From assembly GCA_002506825.1 (NCBI GenBank), contig DAYH01000031.1, positions 98,370 to 162,369 of the forward strand: a DNA stretch of 64,000 nt, written 5' to 3'. This document shows positions 50,492 to 58,144 of the stretch, in pieces. This DNA is from Euryarchaeota archaeon UBA103 (lineage in GTDB: Archaea > Thermoplasmatota > Poseidoniia > Poseidoniales > Thalassarchaeaceae). Both the position numbers and the translations under genes were made by a program. Each line of letters begins with the position of its first letter. The first letter of the stretch is position 1. Below the pieces are notes generated by a model. The model saw only the letters and a program-made list of their open reading frames with translations, was not told the DNA's origin and did not search any database.

Positions 50492-51322
50492 CTATTCTTC
50501 CTCACTGATCATATGCCCTCTGGTTCTGGACGTTGAAGCGATTCTATGCCTCTCTGACTGTCTTGTTGTTCTTCGGTAAGCTTGTCTAGCCGCTGGCGTG
50601 AGTCCAGAGGGCAGCCATATCTCTTGTGACGGGGCCCACGCGGCTACAATCGCAGTTAGCGGTGCGACTAAAATCAGAGGCGTGTATATGGAAAGAATGA
50701 GTGAAAGGAGCAACGCGGCCCTGAGTATTGACGTAGAGAAGAATGGCCCCAACCTTCTTGGCTCTAGGATCATCGCACCTTGATATGCCGACAATACAGC
50801 ATGTCCGGTGCAGGCAGTAACAGAAATGAGAAGACATATCATAATCGAATAGGGAGAGAATCCAGAGAAGGATGAGTTCAGTTCTTCATCGAATAGCCTG
50901 AATGCCAGTACCGATGATTGCATAGCCCCTATTCCTAGGCCCAGAGTCCAGCCAAATGGTGGAGATGCCCTTAATGCGACGTTCCTCGGTCGTCCAAGGA
51001 GGAAAAGCACGAATGCAGACTCGGCGATTGCTATCAAAAGAGCGTATGAGCCCGCGGTGATGATGTTGACTTGCTCGGTAATTATTCCAGATAGTATTAG
51101 GGTATCAGCGGCAGAGGCCAGTAACATACCTGATACGATTCCGTAGAGTAGGTATTTGACGGAGCCAGATAGGTCGAAGAAACCTGTCATCTTGGCTATA
51201 GAACCCCTCCAACCGATGAAAACGCCGATTATGCCGATAGCGAAAGCGGCCTGGGTTTGCCACATGCCGGTAGCCATGCTACGCCATGGCACAGGGCATT
51301 TGAGTCCATCTGCCTCGGACAA
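50492..51322 (-). CDS. Multi-span membrane protein, function unknown
   Basis: A 276-residue protein with about seven or eight hydrophobic segments (for example AAFAIGIIGVFIGW, YLLYGIVSGMLLASAADTL, ALLIAIAESAFVLFLLG, GLGIGAMQSSVLAF, ILRAALLLSLILSIYTPLIL) and a basic C-terminal tail rich in Arg and Ser. Family not recognised; there is some resemblance in layout to YhfC-like or protease-type membrane families, but no catalytic motif was found. The frame opens with TTG at 51320-51322; ATG 51277 is a possible start. It is divergent from srp54 and sits upstream of trkA on the same strand, with a gap of about 80 bases. Confidence 0.6.
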   Translation of the reverse strand: MSEADGLKCPVPWRSMATGMWQTQAAFAIGIIGVFIGWRGSIAKMTGFFDLSGSVKYLLYGIVSGMLLASAADTLILSGIITEQVNIITAGSYALLIAIAESAFVLFLLGRPRNVALRASPPFGWTLGLGIGAMQSSVLAFRLFDEELNSSFSGFSPYSIMICLLISVTACTGHAVLSAYQGAMILEPRRLGPFFSTSILRAALLLSLILSIYTPLILVAPLTAIVAAWAPSQEIWLPSGLTPAARQAYRRTTRQSERHRIASTSRTRGHMISEEE

Positions 51323-51353
51323 TGTTCAAACCACCCTATCGGGACCCACGTAC

Positions 51354-52712
51354 ATGGCGCTGGACGGCTTGAAGAGACGTATTCTCGGTTCGGCTGGACT
51401 TCTGAAAGGTAAGAGGGAAATTGATGAAGACACGCTCAAGGAGCTCAGTAAGTCATTACGAAGGGCCCTTTTGGAGGCAGACTTCAATGTCAGACAGACA
51501 AAGGAGCTTACTGAGAAAGTGGAGAGGCGCGTTGTTGAGGAGGATCCTCGGCCGGGCACTAAGTTAGAGACTCATGCAATGAATATTATCTACACAGAGT
51601 TGGTTAGAATGCTTGGCCCCCCCAGGGACATTAGGCCACATAATGAGACGATATTGATGGTTGGCCTGTATGGCCAGGGGAAGACTACCACTACTGCCAA
51701 GGTTGCAGATTGGTGGAGAAGACACCATGGAGTCAGAGTTTCGGTGATAGAGGCGGACACCCACAGACCGGGGGCTTATCAGCAGCTTTGTCAGCTACTA
51801 GAGGGCACAGGAGTAGGGGTATATGGTGAGCCAGACGAAAGTGACGCCACCAAGATCGTGAGAAACGGGCTGAAGGAGTTTAGTAACTCTGATGTAGTGA
51901 TTATCGATACTGCCGGCAGGGACAGCCTCGATGACTCCCTGAGGGAGGAGCTAGTTTCCATTGCTGATATTGCAAATGCGACGGAGAGGTTCCTCGTCAT
52001 AGACGCGCAGGTGGGACAGGCAGCCGGCCCTGTAGCTCAAACATTCCATGATCTAGTGGGTGTAACGGGAACGGTCGTTACCAAGCTAGATGGTACTGCG
52101 AGAGGAGGAGGGGCACTGAGTGCAGTGTCCGCTACTGGAGCGCCCATAGTTTTCGTAGGAGAGGGAGAAAGGATCCAGGATCTTGAGAAGTTTGAGTCGG
52201 ATCGCTTCATATCCAGATTACTCGGCATGGGCGACATCAAGGGACTGATCGATCTTGCTCCAGAAGATTTGGATCAGGACGAAGCAATGAGGATTACTCA
52301 GAGGATGATGTCAGGTAGATTCACTCTGACTGACATGTACTCACAGATGGAGATGATGAGCAAGATTGGCACCATGGATAAGCTACTGTCCCATCTTCCT
52401 GACAGTATGTTTGGAGGCATGGGGAATCTCAGCACGGGACAGAAAAGGCAGATGCAGAGTAATCTTGAGAAATTCAGGATAATCATGGATTCAATGACCC
52501 AACAGGAGAAGGATGAGCCTATGTTGCTAAAATCTAGTAGGATAAGGAGAATTGCTAGAGGCTCCGGCGCGACAGAGAAAAATGTCAAAGAGCTCCTCGC
52601 GCAGTGGAACAGGAGTAAGAAAATGATGCGCGGAATGAAGGGAGATAGGCGGTTCCGCAGACAGATGCAGTCAATGATGGACTTCGATGATTCCGAGCTC
52701 GGCATGGGGTGA
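51354..52712 (+). CDS. srp54: Signal recognition particle protein Srp54
   Basis: SRP GTPase that binds signal sequences and 7S RNA and targets ribosomes to the membrane. The order is N domain ([18 protein letters not shown]), G domain ([57 protein letters not shown]), then the Met-rich M domain from about residue 300 ([22 protein letters not shown]; core [17 protein letters not shown]). Length is 452 residues. The ATG at 51354 gives [10 protein letters not shown], the family start. The 3' end comes just before a probable TTG start of trmY. Confidence 0.96.
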   Translation: MALDGLKRRILGSAGLLKGKREIDEDTLKELSKSLRRALLEADFNVRQTKELTEKVERRVVEEDPRPGTKLETHAMNIIYTELVRMLGPPRDIRPHNETILMVGLYGQGKTTTTAKVADWWRRHHGVRVSVIEADTHRPGAYQQLCQLLEGTGVGVYGEPDESDATKIVRNGLKEFSNSDVVIIDTAGRDSLDDSLREELVSIADIANATERFLVIDAQVGQAAGPVAQTFHDLVGVTGTVVTKLDGTARGGGALSAVSATGAPIVFVGEGERIQDLEKFESDRFISRLLGMGDIKGLIDLAPEDLDQDEAMRITQRMMSGRFTLTDMYSQMEMMSKIGTMDKLLSHLPDSMFGGMGNLSTGQKRQMQSNLEKFRIIMDSMTQQEKDEPMLLKSSRIRRIARGSGATEKNVKELLAQWNRSKKMMRGMKGDRRFRRQMQSMMDFDDSELGMG

Positions 52713-52716
52713 TTCC

Positions 52717-53304
52717 TTGGACAGAAGATTTGCCATAGTGGGCAACAGGACTCCCAGCAGAGGGAAGCTTAACCTAAACGACTTACCAGGGGATGGTGGA
52801 CGTATGGACGTCTTAGTAAGAGCGATTAATTCTGCACTTTTCATATCACATGGCATAAGAAAGAATAGTCAGATAGTGGTCCACTTAATGGGGGGTGGCT
52901 TACCTAGAAGAGTTTTCTTCGATGGGTGCGAACTTAGGGGAGTCAGGCCTGATGAGAGGTCGATTGCAGGGCATTTTAAGTCCTTGATGAAGACTCCAAT
53001 TCCACCTGTAGGTCACTTCACTGAGGTTTCCAAAGGCATCAGACAGTCAGGAGGGGATATTTTTCAAACTCTAAAGGAGTGGAGCTTGGAAGGCATAAAT
53101 TGCTATGCCCTAGATGCCAATGGGAGCTCATTCGAGAGCGTCGAGCTCGCTGGGAAATGTGGATTTATACTTTCAGATGACTTGGAGTTAGAACTAGGTG
53201 ATGCCGAGATCCCCATTGGCTCATTATCCCTGGGAGGGACTTGGCTTCAGGGGCACTCATGCATCTCCGTTATGCATCACATCTTAGACTCTCAGATCCA
53301 GTAG
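52717..53304 (+). CDS. trmY: tRNA pseudouridine-54 N1-methyltransferase
   Basis: SPOUT-class methyltransferase that makes m1-pseudouridine at position 54 of archaeal tRNAs. Features are RRFAIVGNRTPSRGKLNLNDLPGDGGRMDVL (core GGRMDVLVRAINSALFISHG), FFDGCELRGVRPDERS and the SPOUT-knot segment EIPIGSLSLGGTWLQGHSCI (core PIGSLSLGG). The start is probably TTG 52717; an ATG at 52687 overlaps srp54 and lacks similarity. Length is 195 residues. It overlaps surE tail to tail by 13 bases. Confidence 0.92.
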   Translation: MDRRFAIVGNRTPSRGKLNLNDLPGDGGRMDVLVRAINSALFISHGIRKNSQIVVHLMGGGLPRRVFFDGCELRGVRPDERSIAGHFKSLMKTPIPPVGHFTEVSKGIRQSGGDIFQTLKEWSLEGINCYALDANGSSFESVELAGKCGFILSDDLELELGDAEIPIGSLSLGGTWLQGHSCISVMHHILDSQIQ

Positions 53305-54218
53305 GGGAGCCCATCTAGAGACTCACCGATCGATGACTCGAGCAGTCTTTGACTAATTCCAAGAGGGTGGTTAGAAGGCCAGCTTCCGAGTGGAGTTATG
53401 GAAGCCTTTCCATTGTTTATGGCATTGCAGTCGGTGCGAGGGATGTCTTCCTCTACTATTGTAGCGGCTCCAACCTCAAATTCGATACCCTTGGTAGGCG
53501 CTTGTTCCATGTCTGAGGCACTTCTGTACCACCTAGCCCCCAGGGACACGGTGGAAATATCTCCACTCCACTTCTCTGGCGCGTTAACATTGAGGAATAT
53601 ATCCCCATGGAGGAACGATGATCTCAACAAGGCTCCTTCGTCGGCCCCGGACGGCTTGTTTCCAGTACCTTTTGGCCTGAGTAAATTAGGAAGGGTGTTT
53701 GGCAATAACTTTTCACACTTGGCGATGAGTGTCATCACTACTTCGAGGGCGTCCTTGAAGTTTCTATGCTTGTAGGTTGCTAGGCTAGTGGCTATTGCTG
53801 GCATCCCGTATAGAGAGGCCTCTCTTGCTGCCGAAACGGTACCAGAGTGAAGTACGTCAACAGAAAGATTGGGGCCATGATTAATTCCAGAGATACAGAG
53901 CATGGGATTTATCTCAGGGGCCCAAGATTTCAACCCCCCCTCGAGAGCGACGATTACGCAATCGCAGGGACTGCCATCCAGTGAGAACATTCTGAGTGGG
54001 GGCCCTCCCTTCACTCTGATCGACTCAGCGATATCCTTTCTCTCATTGAAACTCATCCCGCTGGAAAGTGTCAGTTTCATTCCTGTGGCGGACTGCTCGT
54101 TCTGTGGGGCGAGAACTACTACTGGGTGGCCCTCTTGGTGAAGTCTTGAAACTAATGCTATTAGCCCTTCAGCATCTATTCCATCGTCGTTCGTAACCAA
54201 AAGGTGTGCTTTCTCCAC
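53292..54218 (-). CDS. surE: 5'-nucleotidase SurE
   Basis: Metal-dependent nucleoside monophosphatase. Signatures are LLVTNDDGIDAEGLIAL with the metal-binding Asp-Asp, VVVLAPQNEQSATGMKLTL, GSPCDCVIVAL and SGINHGPNLSVDVLHSGTVSAAREA (core GINHGPNLSVDVLHSGTVS). Length is 308 residues, slightly longer than most SurE proteins. The start is GTG 54218; the overlapping ATG at 54220 is in another frame. It lies 22 bases downstream of the EamA permease on the same strand. Confidence 0.94.
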   Translation of the reverse strand: MEKAHLLVTNDDGIDAEGLIALVSRLHQEGHPVVVLAPQNEQSATGMKLTLSSGMSFNERKDIAESIRVKGGPPLRMFSLDGSPCDCVIVALEGGLKSWAPEINPMLCISGINHGPNLSVDVLHSGTVSAAREASLYGMPAIATSLATYKHRNFKDALEVVMTLIAKCEKLLPNTLPNLLRPKGTGNKPSGADEGALLRSSFLHGDIFLNVNAPEKWSGDISTVSLGARWYRSASDMEQAPTKGIEFEVGAATIVEEDIPRTDCNAINNGKASITPLGSWPSNHPLGISQRLLESSIGESLDGLPYWI

Positions 54219-54240
54219 ATATGCGCGACGGGTATGCAGT

Positions 54241-55215
54241 TCATGAATGCGTGTCTGGATTTTGTGGCTTTCTGCTCTCTTCCAGAGTGACCATTATTGC
54301 CCCTACTAGCATCAAAGGCCCGCCTATCAGCGTCCATGTCCCAAGATAAGCATCCCCTGTTATCGCCCATCCAATTACCCCTCCAATTACTGGCTCGAAA
54401 ATCAAGGCGACTGATACTACAATTGGAGAGATCCAACGTAATGCAGTGTTGATAACAGTGTGACCACAGAGGCCGGGGCCTAGGGAGAGATATGCTACCC
54501 AAGGAAGCCACAGGGCGTCAGTCCAACCGAAGGCACTGAGTTCTGGGGTGGTGGAACTTAGATATGTCCCTTCTAGTGAGATGGAGCCTATCGTGAGCAT
54601 CAATCCAGCCAATAGAGTGACAGGGAACGCATAAATGAACACGGGAGTGGCTCTTGAAGATCTGAGGTGCCTTCCAATCATCAGATACCCCACAACTGTG
54701 ATGGCCCCTAGGAATGCCGCGGCGTCCCCGATCAATGTGACCTCGTTGTTTCCCTCAATCTCCAGAAGTGCTATGGATGCACCTAGGAAACCTATGATTG
54801 CACCATAGACATGCCCCCTTCTAACCGACGCACCGATGACTGGCATCAAAGCTACTACTACTAGTGGGTGACTAGTCACGAAGAGTAGGCTGTGCACGAG
54901 GCTAGTATGGTCTAGAGACCATATCCAACTACCGAAATGGAGGGCTAGGAAAACTGCTGAGGAAAAAATCAGCATCCAGTCCCTCTTATCCATAGACCAC
55001 TCGGTGTTCCTGAACAACTGGTAGATGAATCCTGGAAGTAGAACTAATGAGGTCCCATACATCCTCCATGAGGCTTTTAGGATGGGAGGAACCCCCTCCA
55101 TCTGCTGAAGAACGGCTCCCGCACTTGAGACCGCTATTAGGGCGATTCCAAGGAGGGCGTAGTGGCTAGGTTTGGCGGATTCTTCCATATGCATGTAATC
55201 ACGCCAACTCTGCAT
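54241..55215 (-). CDS. EamA-family (DMT) transporter
   Basis: Drug/metabolite transporter superfamily permease: about ten hydrophobic segments in two repeats. Each repeat shows an EamA-like pattern (GIALIAVSSAGAVLQQ and FLGASIALLEIEG in the first; GPGLCGHTVINTALRWISP and SVALIFEPVIGGVIGWAITG in the second). Substrate cannot be inferred. Length is up to 324 residues from ATG 55215, which overlaps the OPT gene by 17 bases; ATG codons at 55194 and 55188 would avoid the overlap. Confidence 0.88.
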   Translation of the reverse strand: MQSWRDYMHMEESAKPSHYALLGIALIAVSSAGAVLQQMEGVPPILKASWRMYGTSLVLLPGFIYQLFRNTEWSMDKRDWMLIFSSAVFLALHFGSWIWSLDHTSLVHSLLFVTSHPLVVVALMPVIGASVRRGHVYGAIIGFLGASIALLEIEGNNEVTLIGDAAAFLGAITVVGYLMIGRHLRSSRATPVFIYAFPVTLLAGLMLTIGSISLEGTYLSSTTPELSAFGWTDALWLPWVAYLSLGPGLCGHTVINTALRWISPIVVSVALIFEPVIGGVIGWAITGDAYLGTWTLIGGPLMLVGAIMVTLEESRKPQNPDTHS

Positions 55216-57550
55216 CCATTACCTTGCCCTCCGGGCCCTCGGGCCCGTTGCTAGGACCGATTATTCCGGCTTTGCTGAATAGCACGTATATCGCGGCCCC
55301 CAGAATGGCATTCAGCATTATGAATCCAGCGAGTCTGATTGCAGGCCAGTTCGATAGGCTGGTTCCTATCTGGTCATCGAGAACGGCAAGGATTGCCGCT
55401 TCAACGCCGTAGAACGCCTCTCCTGTCAGTGCCCCCGCGGCTATCATGAATGTGTAGAGTAGCATCAATGCCCTTCCTCTCTCTGCCTCTTGTGCCCCCT
55501 TCTCAATTCTGATTGAGTCCACCTTGGGCTGTAGTCTCCTCTTCTCCCACCAGTCCCTTGCGGCTCCACCGAGAAGCATTGGGAAGGTCGCAGGGGTTGG
55601 CAGGTACATGCCGAGGCCGAATGACGTACCCATTCCCGTGGCCCACTCGACGAAGGCCCCCAGGGCGAACCCTAGGGCCAATGCGCCCCAGTCGCCCTGT
55701 CCCTCGGCCAGAATGGTGGTGAAGTATGCGAATGCGTTGGCTTGGGGAGCTAGCAGATCGATGGTTCCGTCTGCGAGTAGTTTGGACAGGAATATGGCTA
55801 CCGCCGCCCCAAGAATGGCCCCTGGGACCACTCCCATGATGTTGCCTTTGGAAATATGATAAGGCCTGTTACCGATATAGAGGCTATTTTTGTAATCGCC
55901 TACAACGGTCCCGCTCATACTGATGGCCGAACCGAAAACAGTGGTGCCGACAAGGGCAATGAGGACAGATTCCTCCTTGTCCAGTCCCACGTCCAGATTA
56001 AGGAAAATTAGGAGTAGCATTAGGAGAACTATGAAAGACGTACCTGAGACTGGCTCTATTCCTGTTTCTCCCATCACCCTTACAGCAATCGCACCCAATA
56101 GGAAAGTGGTGAAAATTAGGACTATTGCGAATATTGCAGAGGGGAGTAGCGGGAATCCCCCTACGATGAATGTCATGATCATCGCGAAGAATGAGATTAC
56201 CATGAATACTGGGATATGAGTGAGTGGCCATTCATACCATCCCTTGTTCTCGATGAACTCATCCCCCCTCTCCCCAGTGAATGCTGAGGAGATGTCGCCG
56301 AAGATTGAGATGAATGTTGGAGCCATCTTGATCAGCCCGAACATACCCCCTCCGAGGATGGCCCCGATTGCTATTGTCCTAACTACAGATGAGAATGCCT
56401 TCCACTGTATGGTTGGATAGAATATGCCAGAGGATGGTTCTGAGTACTCGGTGATACTCACATATGATCCGAGAGAGGGATCGTACACTGGTACGTCTTG
56501 GATGACAACTAGGGGAACCAAGAAGAACCATGCGACAATGGACCCTAGGTTGACAAGGAATGCGACCCTGAATTTCATGAACCAGCCAATCGCCAGAAGC
56601 GTGGGGCTCAGTTCGATACCCAGGAAGGTGTATGAGAAGGGGTTTGAGCTGGAGTAGGGGGTAATGCCGTTATATGGTGCGAATCCATTCTCTAGCTTAC
56701 TGGGCTGATGTATCCACCTCTCTGTGTATACCGATGCCAGTCCCCAGTCTTGGCCGGAGAGGGTCATTGCCACCCAGTCTGCGATACTGCTGGGAGCTCC
56801 AGCTAGTTTCTTTCCCCAGCGTATTGGGTAGTCGATAACGAACATGAATGCCATAGTTGCTACTGTCCAAACCCCTACTGTTTTCAAGGAGTCGCGGGCC
56901 GCGTCAGCCGCGCCCGTACTGACATCAGATGCAATGTCCAGCATCTTCAATGTAGCCTCAAAACCAGGCATTGGCAGAGGGTCCTCAACCAGCCAGACCC
57001 TTCTGAAAATTATGAAGTACATTACACCAAGAAAACCAGCAAACATGGATGCTATTATCCCAATGAAGGCAAGTTGTAGCGTATCGACGGAAGATATCAG
57101 GAAGCCGTCTCCGACACGGTATGAATCAGAATACGCCAGAAGGAATATGGCAGGGAATGTGAAGATGAAGCCTGTTGAGGCGTGTGTAGCTCCCGTGGTG
57201 GCACTGGTGGCTATATTGACCTCGGAGGGAGACCACTTCAGTGCCATTCCCAGTAAGTATGCCACATACCATGCGGCAGAAACAGCCATTCCTATCTTCA
57301 ATCCGATATATGCTGTGACCCCACTGAAAAGAGCGCCAATGAGTACTCCGATCAGGACCTTTCTGGTGTTCCAGTGGCTAATCTCGAATGATTCTTCCAG
57401 GTTCTTCTCTTCCAGGTATTGTTCGAGTACCCCTGTGTTGAGGTTGTTGTACATGTCCTCGTCGAGCCATGTGAGAGTTCCCTTCTCGATAGCCTCTAAG
57501 CCTGAGGCCGTTACTGGTTGCCTGTAGGCTGATTTCTCAACATCGCCCAT
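55199..57550 (-). CDS. OPT-family transporter (oligopeptide or metal-chelate)
   Basis: A 783-residue membrane protein of the OPT/YSL family with about 15 hydrophobic segments. Family motifs include LIGALFSGVTAYIGLKIGMAVSAAW (core GVTAYIGLKIGM), NIATSATTGATHASTGFIFTFPA (core TGATHASTGFIFTFPA), and the later GMGTSFGLGMYLPTPATFPMLLGG (core GLGMYLPTPATFPM). OPT proteins import oligopeptides or metal-chelate complexes by proton coupling. The substrate is undetermined, but peptide use fits the presumed lifestyle. ATG 57550; a clear TATA-like box is 36 bases upstream. Downstream genes (EamA, surE) follow on the same strand. Confidence 0.93.
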   Translation of the reverse strand: MGDVEKSAYRQPVTASGLEAIEKGTLTWLDEDMYNNLNTGVLEQYLEEKNLEESFEISHWNTRKVLIGVLIGALFSGVTAYIGLKIGMAVSAAWYVAYLLGMALKWSPSEVNIATSATTGATHASTGFIFTFPAIFLLAYSDSYRVGDGFLISSVDTLQLAFIGIIASMFAGFLGVMYFIIFRRVWLVEDPLPMPGFEATLKMLDIASDVSTGAADAARDSLKTVGVWTVATMAFMFVIDYPIRWGKKLAGAPSSIADWVAMTLSGQDWGLASVYTERWIHQPSKLENGFAPYNGITPYSSSNPFSYTFLGIELSPTLLAIGWFMKFRVAFLVNLGSIVAWFFLVPLVVIQDVPVYDPSLGSYVSITEYSEPSSGIFYPTIQWKAFSSVVRTIAIGAILGGGMFGLIKMAPTFISIFGDISSAFTGERGDEFIENKGWYEWPLTHIPVFMVISFFAMIMTFIVGGFPLLPSAIFAIVLIFTTFLLGAIAVRVMGETGIEPVSGTSFIVLLMLLLIFLNLDVGLDKEESVLIALVGTTVFGSAISMSGTVVGDYKNSLYIGNRPYHISKGNIMGVVPGAILGAAVAIFLSKLLADGTIDLLAPQANAFAYFTTILAEGQGDWGALALGFALGAFVEWATGMGTSFGLGMYLPTPATFPMLLGGAARDWWEKRRLQPKVDSIRIEKGAQEAERGRALMLLYTFMIAAGALTGEAFYGVEAAILAVLDDQIGTSLSNWPAIRLAGFIMLNAILGAAIYVLFSKAGIIGPSNGPEGPEGKVMDAELA

Positions 57551-57580
57551 ACTATCGCCTAGACTTGGCTTGGGGTGAGT

Positions 57581-57592
57581 CGCTTATACATT
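57581..57592 (-). promoter_or_regulatory. Candidate TATA box for the OPT transporter
   Basis: On the minus strand, TGTATAAG (57583-57590) lies about 36 bases upstream of the OPT ATG. This is the best match to an archaeal TATA box in the window and would give a leader of about ten bases. Confidence 0.45.
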
Positions 57593-57628
57593 CACGGTGA
57601 ATACGGCCTTGAGATGTGATTTTGTGAC

Positions 57629-58015
57629 TCAGTGATCTCTAGTCACCTTGTAACGTCCCATTGCTTCCATCCACTGGACCTCTCCCCCTGCGACTAGGTT
57701 GAGTCCCGGGTCCATAGGAAGGATTAGTGTCTCATACGTCTTGTTATCCATGGCATGTACCTCATTACCCTGGATGTGGGTGACGATAGCCGAACCTTTC
57801 TCTATCATCGGGACATGAATGGTATCAGTGACAGTTCCAACATGGCTTTTCTTCTGCCCTGTGAAGATGTCTTCTAACTCTATTCTGGCTTTTGCAGAAC
57901 CGTGCTTTCCGGGCTTTGACTTACTCATGCTGAGTATTTTGTAGGCATTCTCCTCGAGAGCGACGTACCTTCCAACCTTCAATGTCCTAATCTCAACTCT
58001 CGTAGTTCCCGGCAT
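57629..58015 (-). CDS. eif5A: Translation initiation factor 5A (aIF5A)
   Basis: Archaeal IF5A, which binds stalled ribosomes and promotes peptide bonds at proline runs. The hypusination loop is SKPGKHGSAKARIE, with the target Lys at residue 37 (K of PGKHG). The N-terminal SH3-like and C-terminal OB domains are complete in 128 residues. Modification needs deoxyhypusine synthase (not in the window) and, for hypusine, a hydroxylase; a candidate is encoded at 6718-7197. ATG 58015, with a TATA-like box at 58043-58050. It lies downstream of the giant repeat protein on the same strand. Confidence 0.96.
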   Translation of the reverse strand: MPGTTRVEIRTLKVGRYVALEENAYKILSMSKSKPGKHGSAKARIELEDIFTGQKKSHVGTVTDTIHVPMIEKGSAIVTHIQGNEVHAMDNKTYETLILPMDPGLNLVAGGEVQWMEAMGRYKVTRDH

Positions 58016-58040
58016 AATATCATCTGCTCCTGATTGAGTC

Positions 58041-58052
58041 GACTTATCAGCA
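58041..58052 (-). promoter_or_regulatory. Candidate TATA box for aIF5A
   Basis: On the minus strand, CTGATAAG (58043-58050) lies about 31 bases upstream of the aIF5A ATG, which would give a very short leader of about five bases. Confidence 0.35.
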
Positions 58053-58094
58053 TTGCCAGTGAAGTCGGTCCCTTTGGCTAATGAAGGTGATTTT

Positions 58095-58124
58095 GGCCCG
58101 ACCCGGAGGGTGACCCCCCGGGCC
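58095..58124. repeat. GC-rich inverted repeat (possible hairpin)
   Basis: GGCCCG (58095-58100) and CGGGCC (58119-58124) are perfect inverted repeats around an inner GAGGG...CCCC that can also pair. It lies 20 bases beyond the stop of the giant minus-strand gene and upstream of aIF5A. On the minus strand it is followed by A residues, not a T-run, so it is not a standard intrinsic terminator. It could stabilise the 3' end of the giant transcript. Confidence 0.55.
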
Positions 58125-58144
58125 GGGTTTCGTTGACTGATTGC

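Noticed and set aside
58095..58124. Intrinsic terminator for the giant gene
   Set aside because: The hairpin is followed by A residues on the transcribed strand, not the T-run expected, so it is listed as an inverted repeat only.
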